Assembly (NCBI GenBank): GCA_008729055.1
Contig: SDUX01000002.1
Span: 3,871,874 to 3,935,873 of the forward strand
Length of the DNA: 64,000 bases
DNA from: Pyropia haitanensis
Lineage: Eukaryota > Rhodophyta > Bangiophyceae > Bangiales > Bangiaceae
Reading direction: 5' to 3'
Part shown: in pieces, positions 35,808 to 46,328 of the stretch
How the letters are laid out: every line of letters begins with the position of its first letter
Position numbering within the stretch: the stretch's first letter is position 1
Notes under the pieces: model-generated
Database searches by the model: none
Told to the model about the DNA's origin: nothing
Seen by the model: only the letters and a program-made list of their open reading frames with translations
Program-made: the position numbers and the translations under genes

Positions 35808-36010
35808 CTAGCGCCGCGAGGAGACCTTGGCCCACGCACCTCTCGCGGCGTGGGCTGCAGCCCAGTCGGGCACGCCGCCACTGCCGCTGCCGCCACCACT
35901 GCCGCAGCCGCCACCGATGTCACTGCGGCCGCCGCTGCAGGTGAAGGCCACCACCGCCGCATTGCGGGTGCACTTGCGCGGGGCAATCAATCCGCTCTTG
36001 CGGGTCGACA
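35808..36010 (-). CDS. Weak candidate: isolated 3' coding exon
   Basis: A minus-strand stretch reads SGLIAPRKCTRNAAVVAFTC, then a Gly/Ser linker, then VPDWAAAHAARGAWAKVSSR and a stop at 35808. It is preceded by a possible acceptor (GACCCGCAAG). Its composition is less skewed than its surroundings, which is the only reason to list it. No upstream exon or family was found. Confidence 0.15.
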
Positions 36011-38046
36011 ATGACCCACAACCCAGAGGGCGGCCAGAGGGAGGCGGCAACGGTGGCACGTAGACGGCGCCCGAGACAAGGGAATGGGGAAGGGCGGAAG
36101 TGAGAGCGGGGTACGCGCCGAGGTGGATGAGAAGGTAGTGTGAAGAGTGAGGTGCGGCGGGGTCAAGAGAGGGGGAGGAGGGGAAAGGGAGGGGAGGAGA
36201 AGGGTGAGATGGGGAGGGCGCGGGACGGGGAGGGGCGTGAAGGGGAGAAGGGACAGGGAAAGTGCGCCCGCAGCACCCATGAGACACGCAAGGCTTGATA
36301 TAGGCGTCAGTATCATGGCCGCGTCGCATGTCCGCAGGCGCCCCCACACGGGGAGCCGCTGTCCACAGAGACGCGGAGTGGGCTCGCGGCGGCGGTGCAA
36401 GCAGCGGCAACGGAAACAGAGGCGGAGACGATGGCGACAGAGGCGGCAGAGACACCGGCGGTGGTGCGCCGCGAGAGGATAGTACACCTCGCCCATCCCT
36501 GCACCTTCCCTCCTGACCCTTCCCCCATCCTGCCTCCTTTCACTCTCCCACTCCCCCTCCGTCCCACCCCAGCTTACCGCCAAGAGTGGCCTCGCCAAGC
36601 GAACGGCCCACGTCGTGCACCGCCGCCTTCGATCCCGCCGCACGCGTCCAGGCGGGACGGACAGTGCAGCGCACAAAGCAGAGGGAGGGGTGAAGTAGAA
36701 AGGTGGGAGTGGTGGGACAGAGCCCATGGCGAGCAGGCGAGGGGGAGGCAGTGGAGAGGCGCACGAGAGGGGGTGGGAGGGGGGGGGGCAGGATGGCAAG
36801 GGCGGGATGGGTGAGGATTCGGGGCGGTCGGCTTGCACTGGGACGACCCAAGGTAGGAAGAGACGTGCAAGCGACCACTTGCACCGCTGCATTCTCGATT
36901 CTCAGGAAATGAGGGGTGCCAATTATTGAGTGCGACTCAATATGCTGACCACCAACCGGCGACTGCGTGCAATACAGGTGATGGAGTGGAATCTATCGTG
37001 TGAAGAGGAAAAAGCGTCGCAACACAACCCTATGGTGGTATATTTGGCAAAATCGTGTATTCTTTTACCCCGCTAGTTTCGAAACGGGGTGCTGTGCCTC
37101 GACGGCGGCCAGAGGTCCGGTCGAGCGGCGGCGTCGTATTTACTTAGACCAGCCGTAATAAAAATCTTAAGTTCTGCCGAATGTGTGCACATGGGCATGG
37201 AATTGACAGGTTGGCCGGCGCTTCTTGTTCCACGCAGGCCGCCGCGGCGTGCTCTTTGATGGCGTCGATTGGTGTGGTGCGCGCTGCTCCGACGTGGAAG
37301 CCTGTCCGACGAGGGGCTTTTGCGCATAACGCGATGGTTTGTGACCCGCAACGTGGGGATGCCGTCGTTACTGGTCTTGGGGCTTGGGATGTTGACCAGC
37401 GACCGCCGCCGTGCGCGTGAGAGGGCATGGACGAGGCACACTGGGTGGAGCGCGTGCCGCATTGGCTGCCGGTCGAGGGAGTGGGCACCGTCTGGCGCTG
37501 AGATCGCTGCTGGCCATTCTCCCCTACATTTTGGTTTTTTGTGCGCAGGTAGCGTCCCTTCTCCGTCTTCGCGTTTGCGCATCCACTTGGTACGTTCGCG
37601 TGGTTTCTCTCCACCGCTCGCTGCTGCGCTGAGCCGTTTTGTCTTTTCTTTGAGATGTGGTGTGTTCCCCGCCCCCTCTCCCGCCCCATTTCCCTGTGAT
37701 GTTGCAACAACCTTAGGACACCTACGGATGTTCGCGCCTACGTGCGTCGAACGATGAGTTGAAAACGTTGCATGCATGTGGTACCCACGTGCATCTGAGG
37801 ATGGTCCTTGTGTGTGTGGCAGTGGTGGTCGTCGCGTCATGGGATTGCTGACGGGAAGGTTGTCGCCTGTGCCCGTTGTTGTGCCCACTGCCCTTGGCTT
37901 GGTTGTGCTTTTCTGTTCTCAGCTCCGTTTTTCATGGTACTCTGGCTTTTCGGCGCCTGCCTGGCGCGCCACAGCGCAATGCAATCCCATGTTATTTTTT
38001 CCTGCTTTTTTCACCGCATGGTCGTGTTGTACCAAGGAACATCAGC

Positions 38047-38256
38047 ATGTCAGAGCTTATCCGATTGGCAAAGTGTGCGTCTGTGGGAGAGGACAAGCAT
38101 GAGGGACAGCACAGCGAGAACGACGAGGACGCTGGAAAAGGCCGCGATTCGGCTCCACAGAAGGAAACGTCTGTATTGCATCTGGGCCATGTGGCCAAGC
38201 GACGCAGGCGCGCATGGTTCAACTGCGAAAGACTCCGTTCCGAAAGGTTGGCATGA
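38047..38256 (+). CDS. Weak candidate: small charged protein or terminal exon
   Basis: From ATG 38047 a 69-residue frame begins MSELIRLAKCASVGEDKHEG and continues with an acidic then basic stretch (NDEDAGKGRD ... HVAKRRRRAWFNCERLRSER) to TGA at 38254-38256. The mixed charged composition is unlike the GC-driven noise around it. It could be a short gene or the last exon of a transcript starting near 37.4 kb, where a CAG acceptor (about 37549) and a GTACGT donor (about 37592) are visible. No homologue recognised. Confidence 0.2.
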   Translation: MSELIRLAKCASVGEDKHEGQHSENDEDAGKGRDSAPQKETSVLHLGHVAKRRRRAWFNCERLRSERLA

Positions 38257-38850
38257 GGAGGGACCAAGCGGAGGAGCTGTAGGCCAGAATGGACCGCCAG
38301 CCATGCGGTTGTACCAACTACAGCCAGATACGCGCCTAGAATGACTGTTCCATATGACGCCACCTGATATCATCTCCTCGCGGAGAGTAGTAACATGTAC
38401 TCAAAACAGTTTATTCCACACGATGAGCAACACCACAAAGGGCGGCAGCTTGCGACGCCCCATACGACCAATACAACCAAACCACCAGGCACAACGGGCC
38501 CATAATCATCAAGCCAAGACACAGACCAAACGCCCCAGCGCATGGCGGTAGCGTCGCCAAACCGAGACGCAAAAGGGGAATGCAGATGCAGATACATGAA
38601 GAGACACCAGACACTGGGCGCCGCCGGGCCCCACCATGGAGAGATGAACTCAGCGACCCGCCTCGGAAAGAGGCGGCGCGGCAGCCTCCGCCTGCCCGAC
38701 GCAGCAGTAAGAATCCGGGGCACCGGTGGGCCGCGCACAATTACAATATCGCCCACACAGAGCACCGATGGCCGATCACTTGCAGGTGCCACCCATGCCT
38801 GCTTGGCCGGCATGTTCGACAACCGCCACGCGAAGACCTCCTCCACACTG

Positions 38851-39750
38851 CTAGTAGCCACCTTCTTCGTCCCCGGGATGGGCGTATTGCTGCAGATGAC
38901 CGGCGCCCATGTGTGGATCGGCAGCGAAGGCCTCGTCGGGGTGACCACCTTGCTCGTGCTGCTCCGCTTGCTTCTCGTTCTTGGTGCTCTGGATGAGAAC
39001 CCGCAGCTCCTACACAAATAAAAACACATCGCCAAAGTAGGTGAGCGGCACATAGGGGTGGCATATGGCCCACAGACACGTACGGAAGTCGGCACAAAAT
39101 GGTCAGCACACGAAACATAAAAACCCAAACAAGCAAAACGACAACTCTGCACCTTCGCACCGTAACCACTCCACAGCTATGTACATAGAGAACAGGCCTG
39201 AACGACGTACCTGCGCCAAAGTCTTGAGCTGCTGCAGGTGTTTTCTCGCACGGGTACCGGCAGCCTTGTTGTTTGCCTCAAAGAACTTGGTCGCGTCCTT
39301 GTCCACGGCCGCGACGCAGTTGCGCAACTGGAAGACGCGACGACAAACAAGGAAAGAGACGGGTCATGGATACAAGACGCACCGACAAGTCAACAAGAGA
39401 CAAAGAGGGACATGACCGTCAGCAAGCAGACCAAAAATGCAACAAGGTACAACACGAGTACTCCCCCTCTACCCCCTTCGTCCGACCACACCCTCTCACC
39501 ATGCTATGATGCAACACGCTCATCACCCCCCACCACCATCACAGGTCGCCACCCTCGCCTCGTCACACGCTCCCTCGCACGCGCACGGCGGTGGGGCTCG
39601 GTCGCTCGTGCCCACCCGGGTGACGGCACAACGGCAGCTGCAACGGGCGACGCGCGCGGTAAAGAGGAGCGGCGGTCACCCACCCCTCCCCGCGGGGAGA
39701 GGGGGGTACCGCACAGCAGCGCTGTCACGCACCTCCTCCATCTTGTCCAT
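38851..39750 (-). CDS. Histone H1-like (bacterial Hc1-type) small protein, three exons
   Basis: Exons at 39733-39750, 39211-39327 and 38851-39009 join in phase 0 to give a 97-residue protein. Exon 1 is only MDKMEE. Exon 2 contains AAVDKDATKFFEANNKAAGT and RARKHLQQLKTLAQ. Exon 3 opens ELRVLIQSTKNEKQ and ends in an acidic His/Gly tail (HPGDEEGGY). The central block KFFE.NNKAAGTRARK..LQ.LK.LAQELR is the pattern of Hc1-type histone H1-like proteins of Chlamydiae, Verrucomicrobia and relatives, which bind DNA. Splice sites: donor GTGCGT with acceptor TTCCAG, then donor GTACGT with acceptor GTGTAG. The motif runs unbroken across the second junction (LAQ|ELR), confirming it. The usual Lys/Ala-rich C-terminal tail is absent. 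An exon 1 start further upstream (the frame is open) cannot be excluded. Location, nucleus or organelle nucleoid, is unknown. Confidence 0.72.
39010..39210 (-). other. Intron 2 of the Hc1-like gene
   Basis: 201 bases from donor GTACGT to acceptor TTTGTGTAG. Removal restores the conserved LAQELR helix in phase 0. Confidence 0.85.
39328..39732 (-). other. Intron 1 of the Hc1-like gene
   Basis: 405 bases from donor GTGCGT, after the sixth codon, to acceptor CTTCCAG. The acceptor is well placed before the conserved exon. The donor is supported only by phase and by matching the GTRCGY pattern of other introns in this window. Confidence 0.6.
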
Positions 39751-40239
39751 GGTGGGGGCTCGGAGGGGGGTTGACGGGGCGGGGGCCTGGAGGGGGGCCG
39801 TCCCTGCGACTGCCTGGGCGTCGGCCGCTCCGGGGTGCTGCTCTGGGCGGGGGCGCTTGGGGTGCTTGTGGGGGGTGCGCGGGGGCTGCGCGCTCGGCCC
39901 GTGCGCGGCAGCGCGCCTGTTGCACCCACGCGCGCGCCAGTGCCCCCCCGCGAGCCTGCCGCGCGCTGGGCGCCGCCGACACACCCGCCCCCCCTCTCCA
40001 CGCTCCCGCGGGGACACAGGCCCGGCTGACCGAAAAAAACGGCGGCGCGCGCCGCACACCTTCCCCACGGCCGCTTGGGAGGGGGGCAGGCAAGCGCCAG
40101 GTGGTGTTGTGGCCCCCCGCCAGTGCTGTCTACCGGCTGTCAGTTCCACAAAGGCCAATTAAGGAGGTACACGTTGCAAACGGTCGCGCGTTTGGGCCAC
40201 GGGTGACCCACCTGTGACACTGTCCCGGCAAGACTGGCT

Positions 40240-41747
40240 TTGAAAAGTATCCACCCTCGGCCCGCCCCTCCACCTCCAGACGGAGCGTTCCAGCACGCAC
40301 AAGGAAAGAGCGGGCAACCGCGGAGACGACTGTCAAGGCCAAAGGGTCCGGCTCGTGACAACGAGGCCAGAGCTGTCAATTTCGAGGTCCAATTGAAGTA
40401 TCTCCGCGGTGCTGGGATTGACACCGACCTGACCTCGGGACTGGGCCTTGGTCGGCAGACGAGCCGGTCAATCGGACCGTCTGGGCACACCCTCCCCTCT
40501 GATGGCAGAACTGACGGTGCGCTGACCCACCTTTTTTGTGCCTCTAGGATTTGCCAGGGTGAGTGGCCGGCGGTGGCCGCCGTGGGAGATGCGCCTGGCA
40601 TGGCCCCCTCTTGTCCCGGATGAGCGCTGCCAGACCGATTGCCGTCCCGCGAGAGAGGTGCTCCCGGCGACCGTCCCGCCGCGGCTGTCCCATTGAGTGC
40701 GACGGCTCCGTCGGGGCGATCGCGTCCCTGGTTGCTTGACGAGAATGGCGCGGTGGCCAACGTCGCCGACGAGCCTGTAGACGGCGGGATGCGGCCGCGA
40801 TGTGAGCGCGGATTCATGCGCTAGTCGCCTTTTGCGAGTTGTAGGACATCTGCGGACGCCCGCTAACCAAGTCCGTCAACGCAGTGCTTCCGACTGCTCT
40901 TCATCCTCCGCAAGCCCCCCTGTGCTACCGGCTGCCTCCTCTATCGGCCACTGCTGATGATGAAGAGGGTGGGCGTCCACTCGTCGGAGCGCTGCCACCT
41001 GACGGAGAGGCTGCTGCGGCGGCCGCCGCCGTCGACCAGACATCAGCCCCTCCCAATAGCCCACTTGTTTCCCTCTCTGACGCTGTCACCGCCTCGTTGC
41101 TTCTGCCGACGCCGCGTTCTTTGTGGCGTCCGCTGGACCACTCTTCTTGTGCATGCCGCCACAGGCTCTTGTGCACTCACGTGGCCTTTTCCTGTTCGAA
41201 GAGTGACCACCCCGTGAGAGGGTAGCGATGGGGCCGTCGACCGTTGCAACTGGGCTGGCAGTGCTCTCCCCTCACTTCCCCCCGCTCCCCCTTTCGCACG
41301 CCCACCCTTTCCCTCCATCCACGTCTGCCTTGCTTTCTTTTCTCCACACTATACCCGTCAGATGCAGCTTTTGCTGTTGCTGTCCCTACTAACGTACCCG
41401 TGCTCGTATCGTCTTCCGTAAAGGTGACGACGCCGTCTGCCGAGTCGGCAGCGGTTTCGGCGTCCGCCATGGAGTCGGCGGCTGGCGTTGCCGTGGTGCA
41501 GCGCTACGAGGAGAACACTCGGCACGCGGCGAGGCGCACCGGCGCTCCCCTGCAAACACTGTTCCAAAAAAAGCGTCATCCGGACCGGCGGACGCGTCTA
41601 AGGCATCGTGGGGGAGTGCAGCCACCTCGGCCGGAGGGGAGAGGGGCGTACTACTGGACAGACGCGCCTGCCATTGAGGAGGGGGAGGCTCGGCGGGGAA
41701 GAGGCGGGCCGCAGCCCACCCAGCTGGTTGTCAGTGCTCCACCGTAG
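40240..41747 (+). CDS. Uncertain multi-exon locus, unknown product
   Basis: Plus-strand pieces with ordinary composition appear in order: about 40345-40545 (ARAVNFEVQLKYLRGAGIDT, then DLTSGLGLGRQTSRS), about 40885-41095 (LSATADDEEGGRPLVGALPP, then Ala-rich sequence) and about 41361-41747 (DAAFAVAVPTNVPVLVSSSV, then VQRYEENTRHAARRTGAPLQ). Plausible splice signals lie between them: TTTTTTGTGCCTCTAG ending at 40547 with GTGAGT at 40559, CAACGCAG ending at 40882, and CCCGTCAG ending at 41360. I could not build one consistent frame and recognise no domain. The gene may encode a largely disordered protein, or these may be unrelated pieces. Confidence 0.25.
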
Positions 41748-43149
41748 CGGTGGCTACAGCGGCGACACCAGGCGCCAGCGCAACCTTACACTGAGCAAAC
41801 AGCGTGGACGATGGGGCGCCCTCGGTGTTGGTGCGGGGCGGCAGGCAGATCCTACCGCCGCGCGTTGGTAGCTGCCGCGGGCGGGGGCTGGACTGGACAC
41901 GGTGCAGCAGCCAATGGAAGCGCGTCTCGCAAGTGTCCCGCGTGCGCCAGACGCCACGCACTGGGCCGGGTGGGCTCGCCGGAGCCCCGCCCCTCGTGGA
42001 CTCGTTGACGCGCGGCGGCACGCGGCCGGATGCAGCGATTTCGGCGTAGCAGGGGCATTGGCGGCGGCACGCCCGTATGATTGGCTGAAGCGGATCTCCG
42101 TCGTAGTCCACCGACGGTCGCACCTCGCCGATCCATCTTTTTTGGCAGACGACACGCTGGGCGCTGGATTTTCTCTGCCCCCAACCCTGCCGACCCCCGG
42201 CGCCCCCCACCGCAGAAAGCGCATCCTGGTGCCCTCCCGAGCCGAACTTGTCAAATCGTATTGCATCTTATAGGATCGTAAGTGATGTGCACAGTACACC
42301 GAGTGGGTGCTGCGGTGCCACCTGTGGCATTCACCGCCGGATATCCGGACACAGTTGGAAGGCGGCGTTCACGGTGGGTTGATGCAGGCCAGTACGTGGC
42401 GCGGCCACCGTGGGTGGGCCCTCCCGCGTGCGGGCAGATGGCCGCCACCCGGCAGGCCCGTCAACGTAGTCACCGCCGCGCAGCCCGCCGGGCAGACTCG
42501 CGGCGGCCGCGGGGCCCCGCCGGCCTCTCGTCCCTCGCGGGTGCGCGCGCTTGGGGTGCGGCTGGGAAGAGGGGTGGAGGCGGCCGGACGGTGAGCGCGC
42601 GCCAGTGCCCCCTTCCCCCCCCGCCCCCCCCGCAGGCCCCTCTTGCCTGAAAGAACCGCGGCGACCGCCCTCACCTGTCGTCGGCGATCGCCACAGCCGC
42701 TGCGCGAGAGGCGCGTGCCGGCCAGGCGTGCGGCTGACACGCCTCCCCCTGTGGTGGAGGTGACGGTGGCGTGCATACCCCCCTTCCGCGCCCACACACA
42801 CGACTGTGGGCCGCGTCCTGCGGTCCGGTGGGTGGTGCGCACCCCCCACCGTCCCGCCAGTCGCCACGGCGTCCAGGCTGTGCCGACGGACGGGCAGACG
42901 CCGCCGGCGTCGTCCGGCTGCCGTTCCCCTCTGGTTGATTGCAGCCGTCCCTGGGACAGCGACTTGACGGTGCGGCTCCACCGCGGGCAGGGTCGGCACA
43001 CGTCAACACCGCCCGCCTCACCGACGGCGCGGCTGTGGCGACTGTCAAAGGGCGGTCGCCGGCGGGTAGATTTCTCGTCCCGGTTCATCGCCGCGACGGC
43101 GGCGGCGGGGTCCCTGCGGGTGAGCGTGAGCCCGGCGGCGTCGGCCGCC
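41748..43149. other. Spacer upstream of the GOST-like gene
   Basis: The downstream frame is open back to 42643, but that part is Arg/Pro-rich and precedes a good signal peptide, so it is probably untranslated leader. Antisense frames (for example 42369-43430) are compositional. No promoter element was recognised. Confidence 0.4.
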
Positions 43150-45583
43150 ATGGCGTCGCGAAGGGGGCGCCGCCGCGGACCCGCCGTCGGCGCGCTGGCG
43201 CGGCTGTCTCTGCTGGCCACCGCCGCCGCCGCCGCCGTCGCGGCTGCCGCACCGGCGGCGGCGTCCCCCGCTTCCTTCGCCATCACGGTGCGGCCGCACG
43301 TCGCTCCCCCTCCGCTCCCCTTTCCTCCTGCCCGGCTGTCCGCCACAGCCCGCGACGAGGACCTCGGGTCGGGGCGGCACCAGGAGGTCGACGACCTTTC
43401 CGTCGCGGTGCTGACCCCGCTATACGCCACCGCCGCGGCGGTCTACCCCGCCGCCGGCGCGGGCCTGGCGGCGAGCCTCGCCGCCGCCCGCGGCGGCACG
43501 CCCGTATCCCCCATCCACCGGGTGCTGCTGGTGGGGGCGGCGGCCAAGGCGGCGGCGGGCGTGCTGCTGGCCGTCCTGTGGGCGCGCCTGCGGTCGTCGC
43601 TCGCGGCTGCCGCCGCCGCCGCCGCGACAACGGCCGTGACGGGGGAGGCGGTGATCGACCGCGCGGCGCGGGGCCACGAGCGGAGCGTGACGGATATCAT
43701 CTCGATGGCTGCAGTTGTGCCCGCTGTGCTGGCCGACCTGTGCTTGGCGGTCTCGATCCTCCTCGCGTGCCACGGGGTGGGCATCCTCGAGCCCGAGTGG
43801 CTCGGCCGCGTCCAGCCCGACGTGGCGTGGTACCTCGGCTTGGGCATCGCCGTAACTATTCCCGCGTCGATCGTCGCGTACGTGTCACGGCCGCAGCTGG
43901 TCGTATCGCTCATTCTCACGTTTGTAGGCGGCGGCGTCGTCACCGCGCTCGCCGTCGCGGCGGTCGCTCGTTCCGTGCGGTACCTCAAGGGCTACGCCGC
44001 CGTCGTCGAGCGCTCCCGCGTGGACCCCGCCACCACCCCCGTCGCGGCGCGCATCTTTTTCTTCCGCGCCGCCGCGTCGGGGGTGGTCCTCTCCTGGGCC
44101 GCCCGCCTCACCGCGGCACTGCTCACACACGAGCTCATCCACGCGGTGGCGCTGCCTGCGGCGGTGGAGGTGCTCGACTTTTTGGTGTGGGCGGGCTTTG
44201 CCGTCGCCCTCCGCGGGCGCCGCCACTCGCCGCTGCTCACGCCCCTGACGTTTGACGACAGCCGTCTGGCCATGGTGCGGGCGCACGAGCTCGCCGTCCG
44301 CTCCGCCGCCGCCGCCCGCCGCGCGGCCGTGACACAGGCGGTGCTGTCGTCGGGGGTGGGTGCCGGGGGGGGGGGGAGGGGGGCAGCGCCACCCCGCCGA
44401 CCGCCGAAGAGGTAGCCGCCGCGGCGGCGGCGGCGCACGCGGCGGGCGCGGTGGGGCCGGCGGCGGCCGCGGCGGCGGCAGCCTCGGGCGCGTCGGGTGG
44501 GGCGGCCGCCGCGGGCGGCCTCGTCGACCGGCCGACCCCCCCCCCGGGGCGCCTGCGCTCGCACTTGGGGGCGTACACGCGCCCGTGCCGCGGGCGCTGC
44601 CGCCCCGCGTCCGCTGGATCGTCGACGCAATCTTGGCCGAGGAGGAGGCGACGGCCGGGGAGGCGTCCACCGCCGGCGGCGGCGGTCGTCGGTCGACCGC
44701 CGCGAGCGGGCGGCGGCCGTCGGTGGCCGCCGCCGCCGTCCCCGACGTGGATGTGCCGGTCATTGCGTGGACAGTGGGCATGCCCCTACCGCACGCGCCC
44801 GCCCTCCTTCGCATGCTCGTCCGGGAGCAGGAGGCGCGGCGGAACCGGCGGCGGCGGCGGCGGGTACCCCCACCGCCGGCCTACCTCCTCATCGAGGCCG
44901 TGTCGGGTCGGGCCGGGCCGGCGGGCGTCCGGCTCGTCGTCGGCACGCCCGTCGTGCCGGGCGTGCCGGCGGGCACGCCGCCACCACCCGCGGCGGGCAA
45001 GCGGGAGGGGAAGGCCGCCGCCGGCCGGCTCGGCTCGGACTTTGTCGCGCTCCCAATGCCGGACGACGACGGCCGCCCCGGCGTGGCGGCAGCGGCCGCG
45101 TCGCCCCCGTCCGGCCCACCGGCTTCCGCCCCATTACCGGCGGCGCAGCAGCCCACGGGGGGCAACTCGGCCGTCGGGCTTTCCACGGCGGCGGCGGCAG
45201 AGGGGGCGGGCGGCGGCGGTGCCGACGGCGGCGAGCGCGCGGCCGCCGCGCCGCCGCGGCTACCCGCGGCGGCGGCGTTGCCACCCGCGCCGCCGTCCTC
45301 TCCACGCTCCGTCAGCGGTCGCTGCGCGAGGGCGCTGCGCGAGCTGTCGGGCCTGTCCGCCTCATCCCGCGACGGCGGTGGCGGCGGCGGCCTCCCCGTG
45401 CTGCCCCCGTCGCCGGCGCAGAGCAGCGCCCGGCCGGCCGGCGGGTGGGCCCCACCGCCCACACTGCTGTTGCATGTGGGTGGGGGGGCGGGTGGCCGAC
45501 GAGCACCAGGGGTCGCCGAGGCAGCACAAGGCACCGAGTCAGAGGATGGAGAAATCGTCAGCGGGGTGGAGGGGGGGCCGTGA
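43150..45583 (+). CDS. GOST/Lung-7TM-like seven-helix membrane protein with long cytosolic tail
   Basis: The chosen start, ATG 43150, opens a signal peptide (LSLLATAAAAAVAAAAPAAA, to about residue 39). Hydrophobic helices follow at about 84-110, 124-147, 183-208, 225-245, 250-272, 302-324 and 332-354. Their pattern fits GPR107/108, TMEM87 and plant CAND/7TM proteins: PLYATAAAVY in helix 1, SPIHRVLLVG before helix 2, a helix-6 start RIFFFRAAASG, and a helix-7 end followed by LLTPLTFDDS. Those proteins act in Golgi trafficking. The luminal part is only about 45 residues, far shorter than the GOLD-like ectodomain of relatives. The first frame stops at 44415, but coding character continues through 44440-44540 and 44590-45583 in the other two frames, with switches at a G12 run (44365-44376) and a C9-10 run (about 44537-44546). 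If joined, there is a roughly 400-residue tail including WIVDAILAEEEATAGEA and YLLIEAVSGRAG. Confidence 0.6.
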
Positions 45584-46328
45584 GTGCCTCCAGCTTCGGT
45601 CGCAATCGGTATGCAGTTCTCCCAATTTTGTCTCAGCGACAACAAAACAGCGCCAGGACAACAGCCTGGGCCAATCGCGTGCTGGCAGTTCAGAAACAAC
45701 CAACAGTGGGACGTGATATTTTGTCGAGATTTTTGAGCTCATCGAAGAGGGCACACGCAGCCCGTTATTGCTGTCTTCTCAATGTTGTCCGATCTGGTCG
45801 AAGTCAACAGCCGGATCCAGAGCTGGTCAACTGCGTCTCAGCCATCCATGTAGCCGGATAAAACCGATCGACCAATAGGAAGTTGACCAGACCCAGTGTT
45901 GACTTTGATCACATCGGACAAATTTGGGAGGACTGCAGTCTGTACGGTTGCGCACGCAGAAAGTGTCGGGATTTCGAATGTCACTATAAGTTCAAATACA
46001 AATGTTCAACATTTTCCACTGGCGACAGTGTGGCCAAGTTAATGGTGTAATTGTTTGGTCAGGAGACCTCTGCTCCGGCCGGTATTGGATGCGCACAGAC
46101 TGCCGCTGGCGCCCATCGTCGCGTCACCGTCGGCGAACTACACCAGACGAGCCTCTTGTACGTGGTGCAACTCTTTTGGGGCTGCCGCGGACATCTACCT
46201 CATCCTTCCAGTTGCCTACCACTTTGCTTCTGTCGCCGCTCGTCCACGCCCTCCAGTGTATCTGTCCTTCTCTTGGACGCTGGTGTCCGGCGTCGTGTGG
46301 TCTGTGCGCTGCCCGATCCTCCGCTACC
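45584..46328. other. eIF2-alpha upstream region
   Basis: Moderately AT-rich spacer between 45600 and 46050, then a pyrimidine-rich leader. The eIF2-alpha frame is open upstream to 46002, but the conserved family start is at 46329, so this is read as promoter and 5' leader. Confidence 0.5.

Larger units (their letters stand above)
33262..38850. other. Long intergenic region with AT-rich islands and a few weak coding candidates
   Basis: AT-rich islands lie at about 34130-34330, 34990-35580 and 36925-37180; the rest is GC- or purine-rich. The word AAAATGCATGCAT occurs at 34182-34194 and 35122-35134, flanking a GC-rich block. A 10-bp inverted pair (CTCACAAGAG at about 34294 and CTCTTGTGAG at about 34356) lies in the first island. 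Three possible coding pieces are listed separately. 33300-34080 upstream of the glycosyltransferase is purine-rich and probably its leader or promoter. Confidence 0.4.

Noticed and set aside
42369..43430. 353-codon minus-strand frame opposite the GOST-like gene start
   Set aside because: Antisense to a convincing signal peptide and first helices; no domain of its own.
46002..46328. In-frame N-terminal extension of eIF2-alpha
   Set aside because: The eIF2-alpha N-terminus is highly conserved and matches exactly from the Met at 46329, which also has the better start context.
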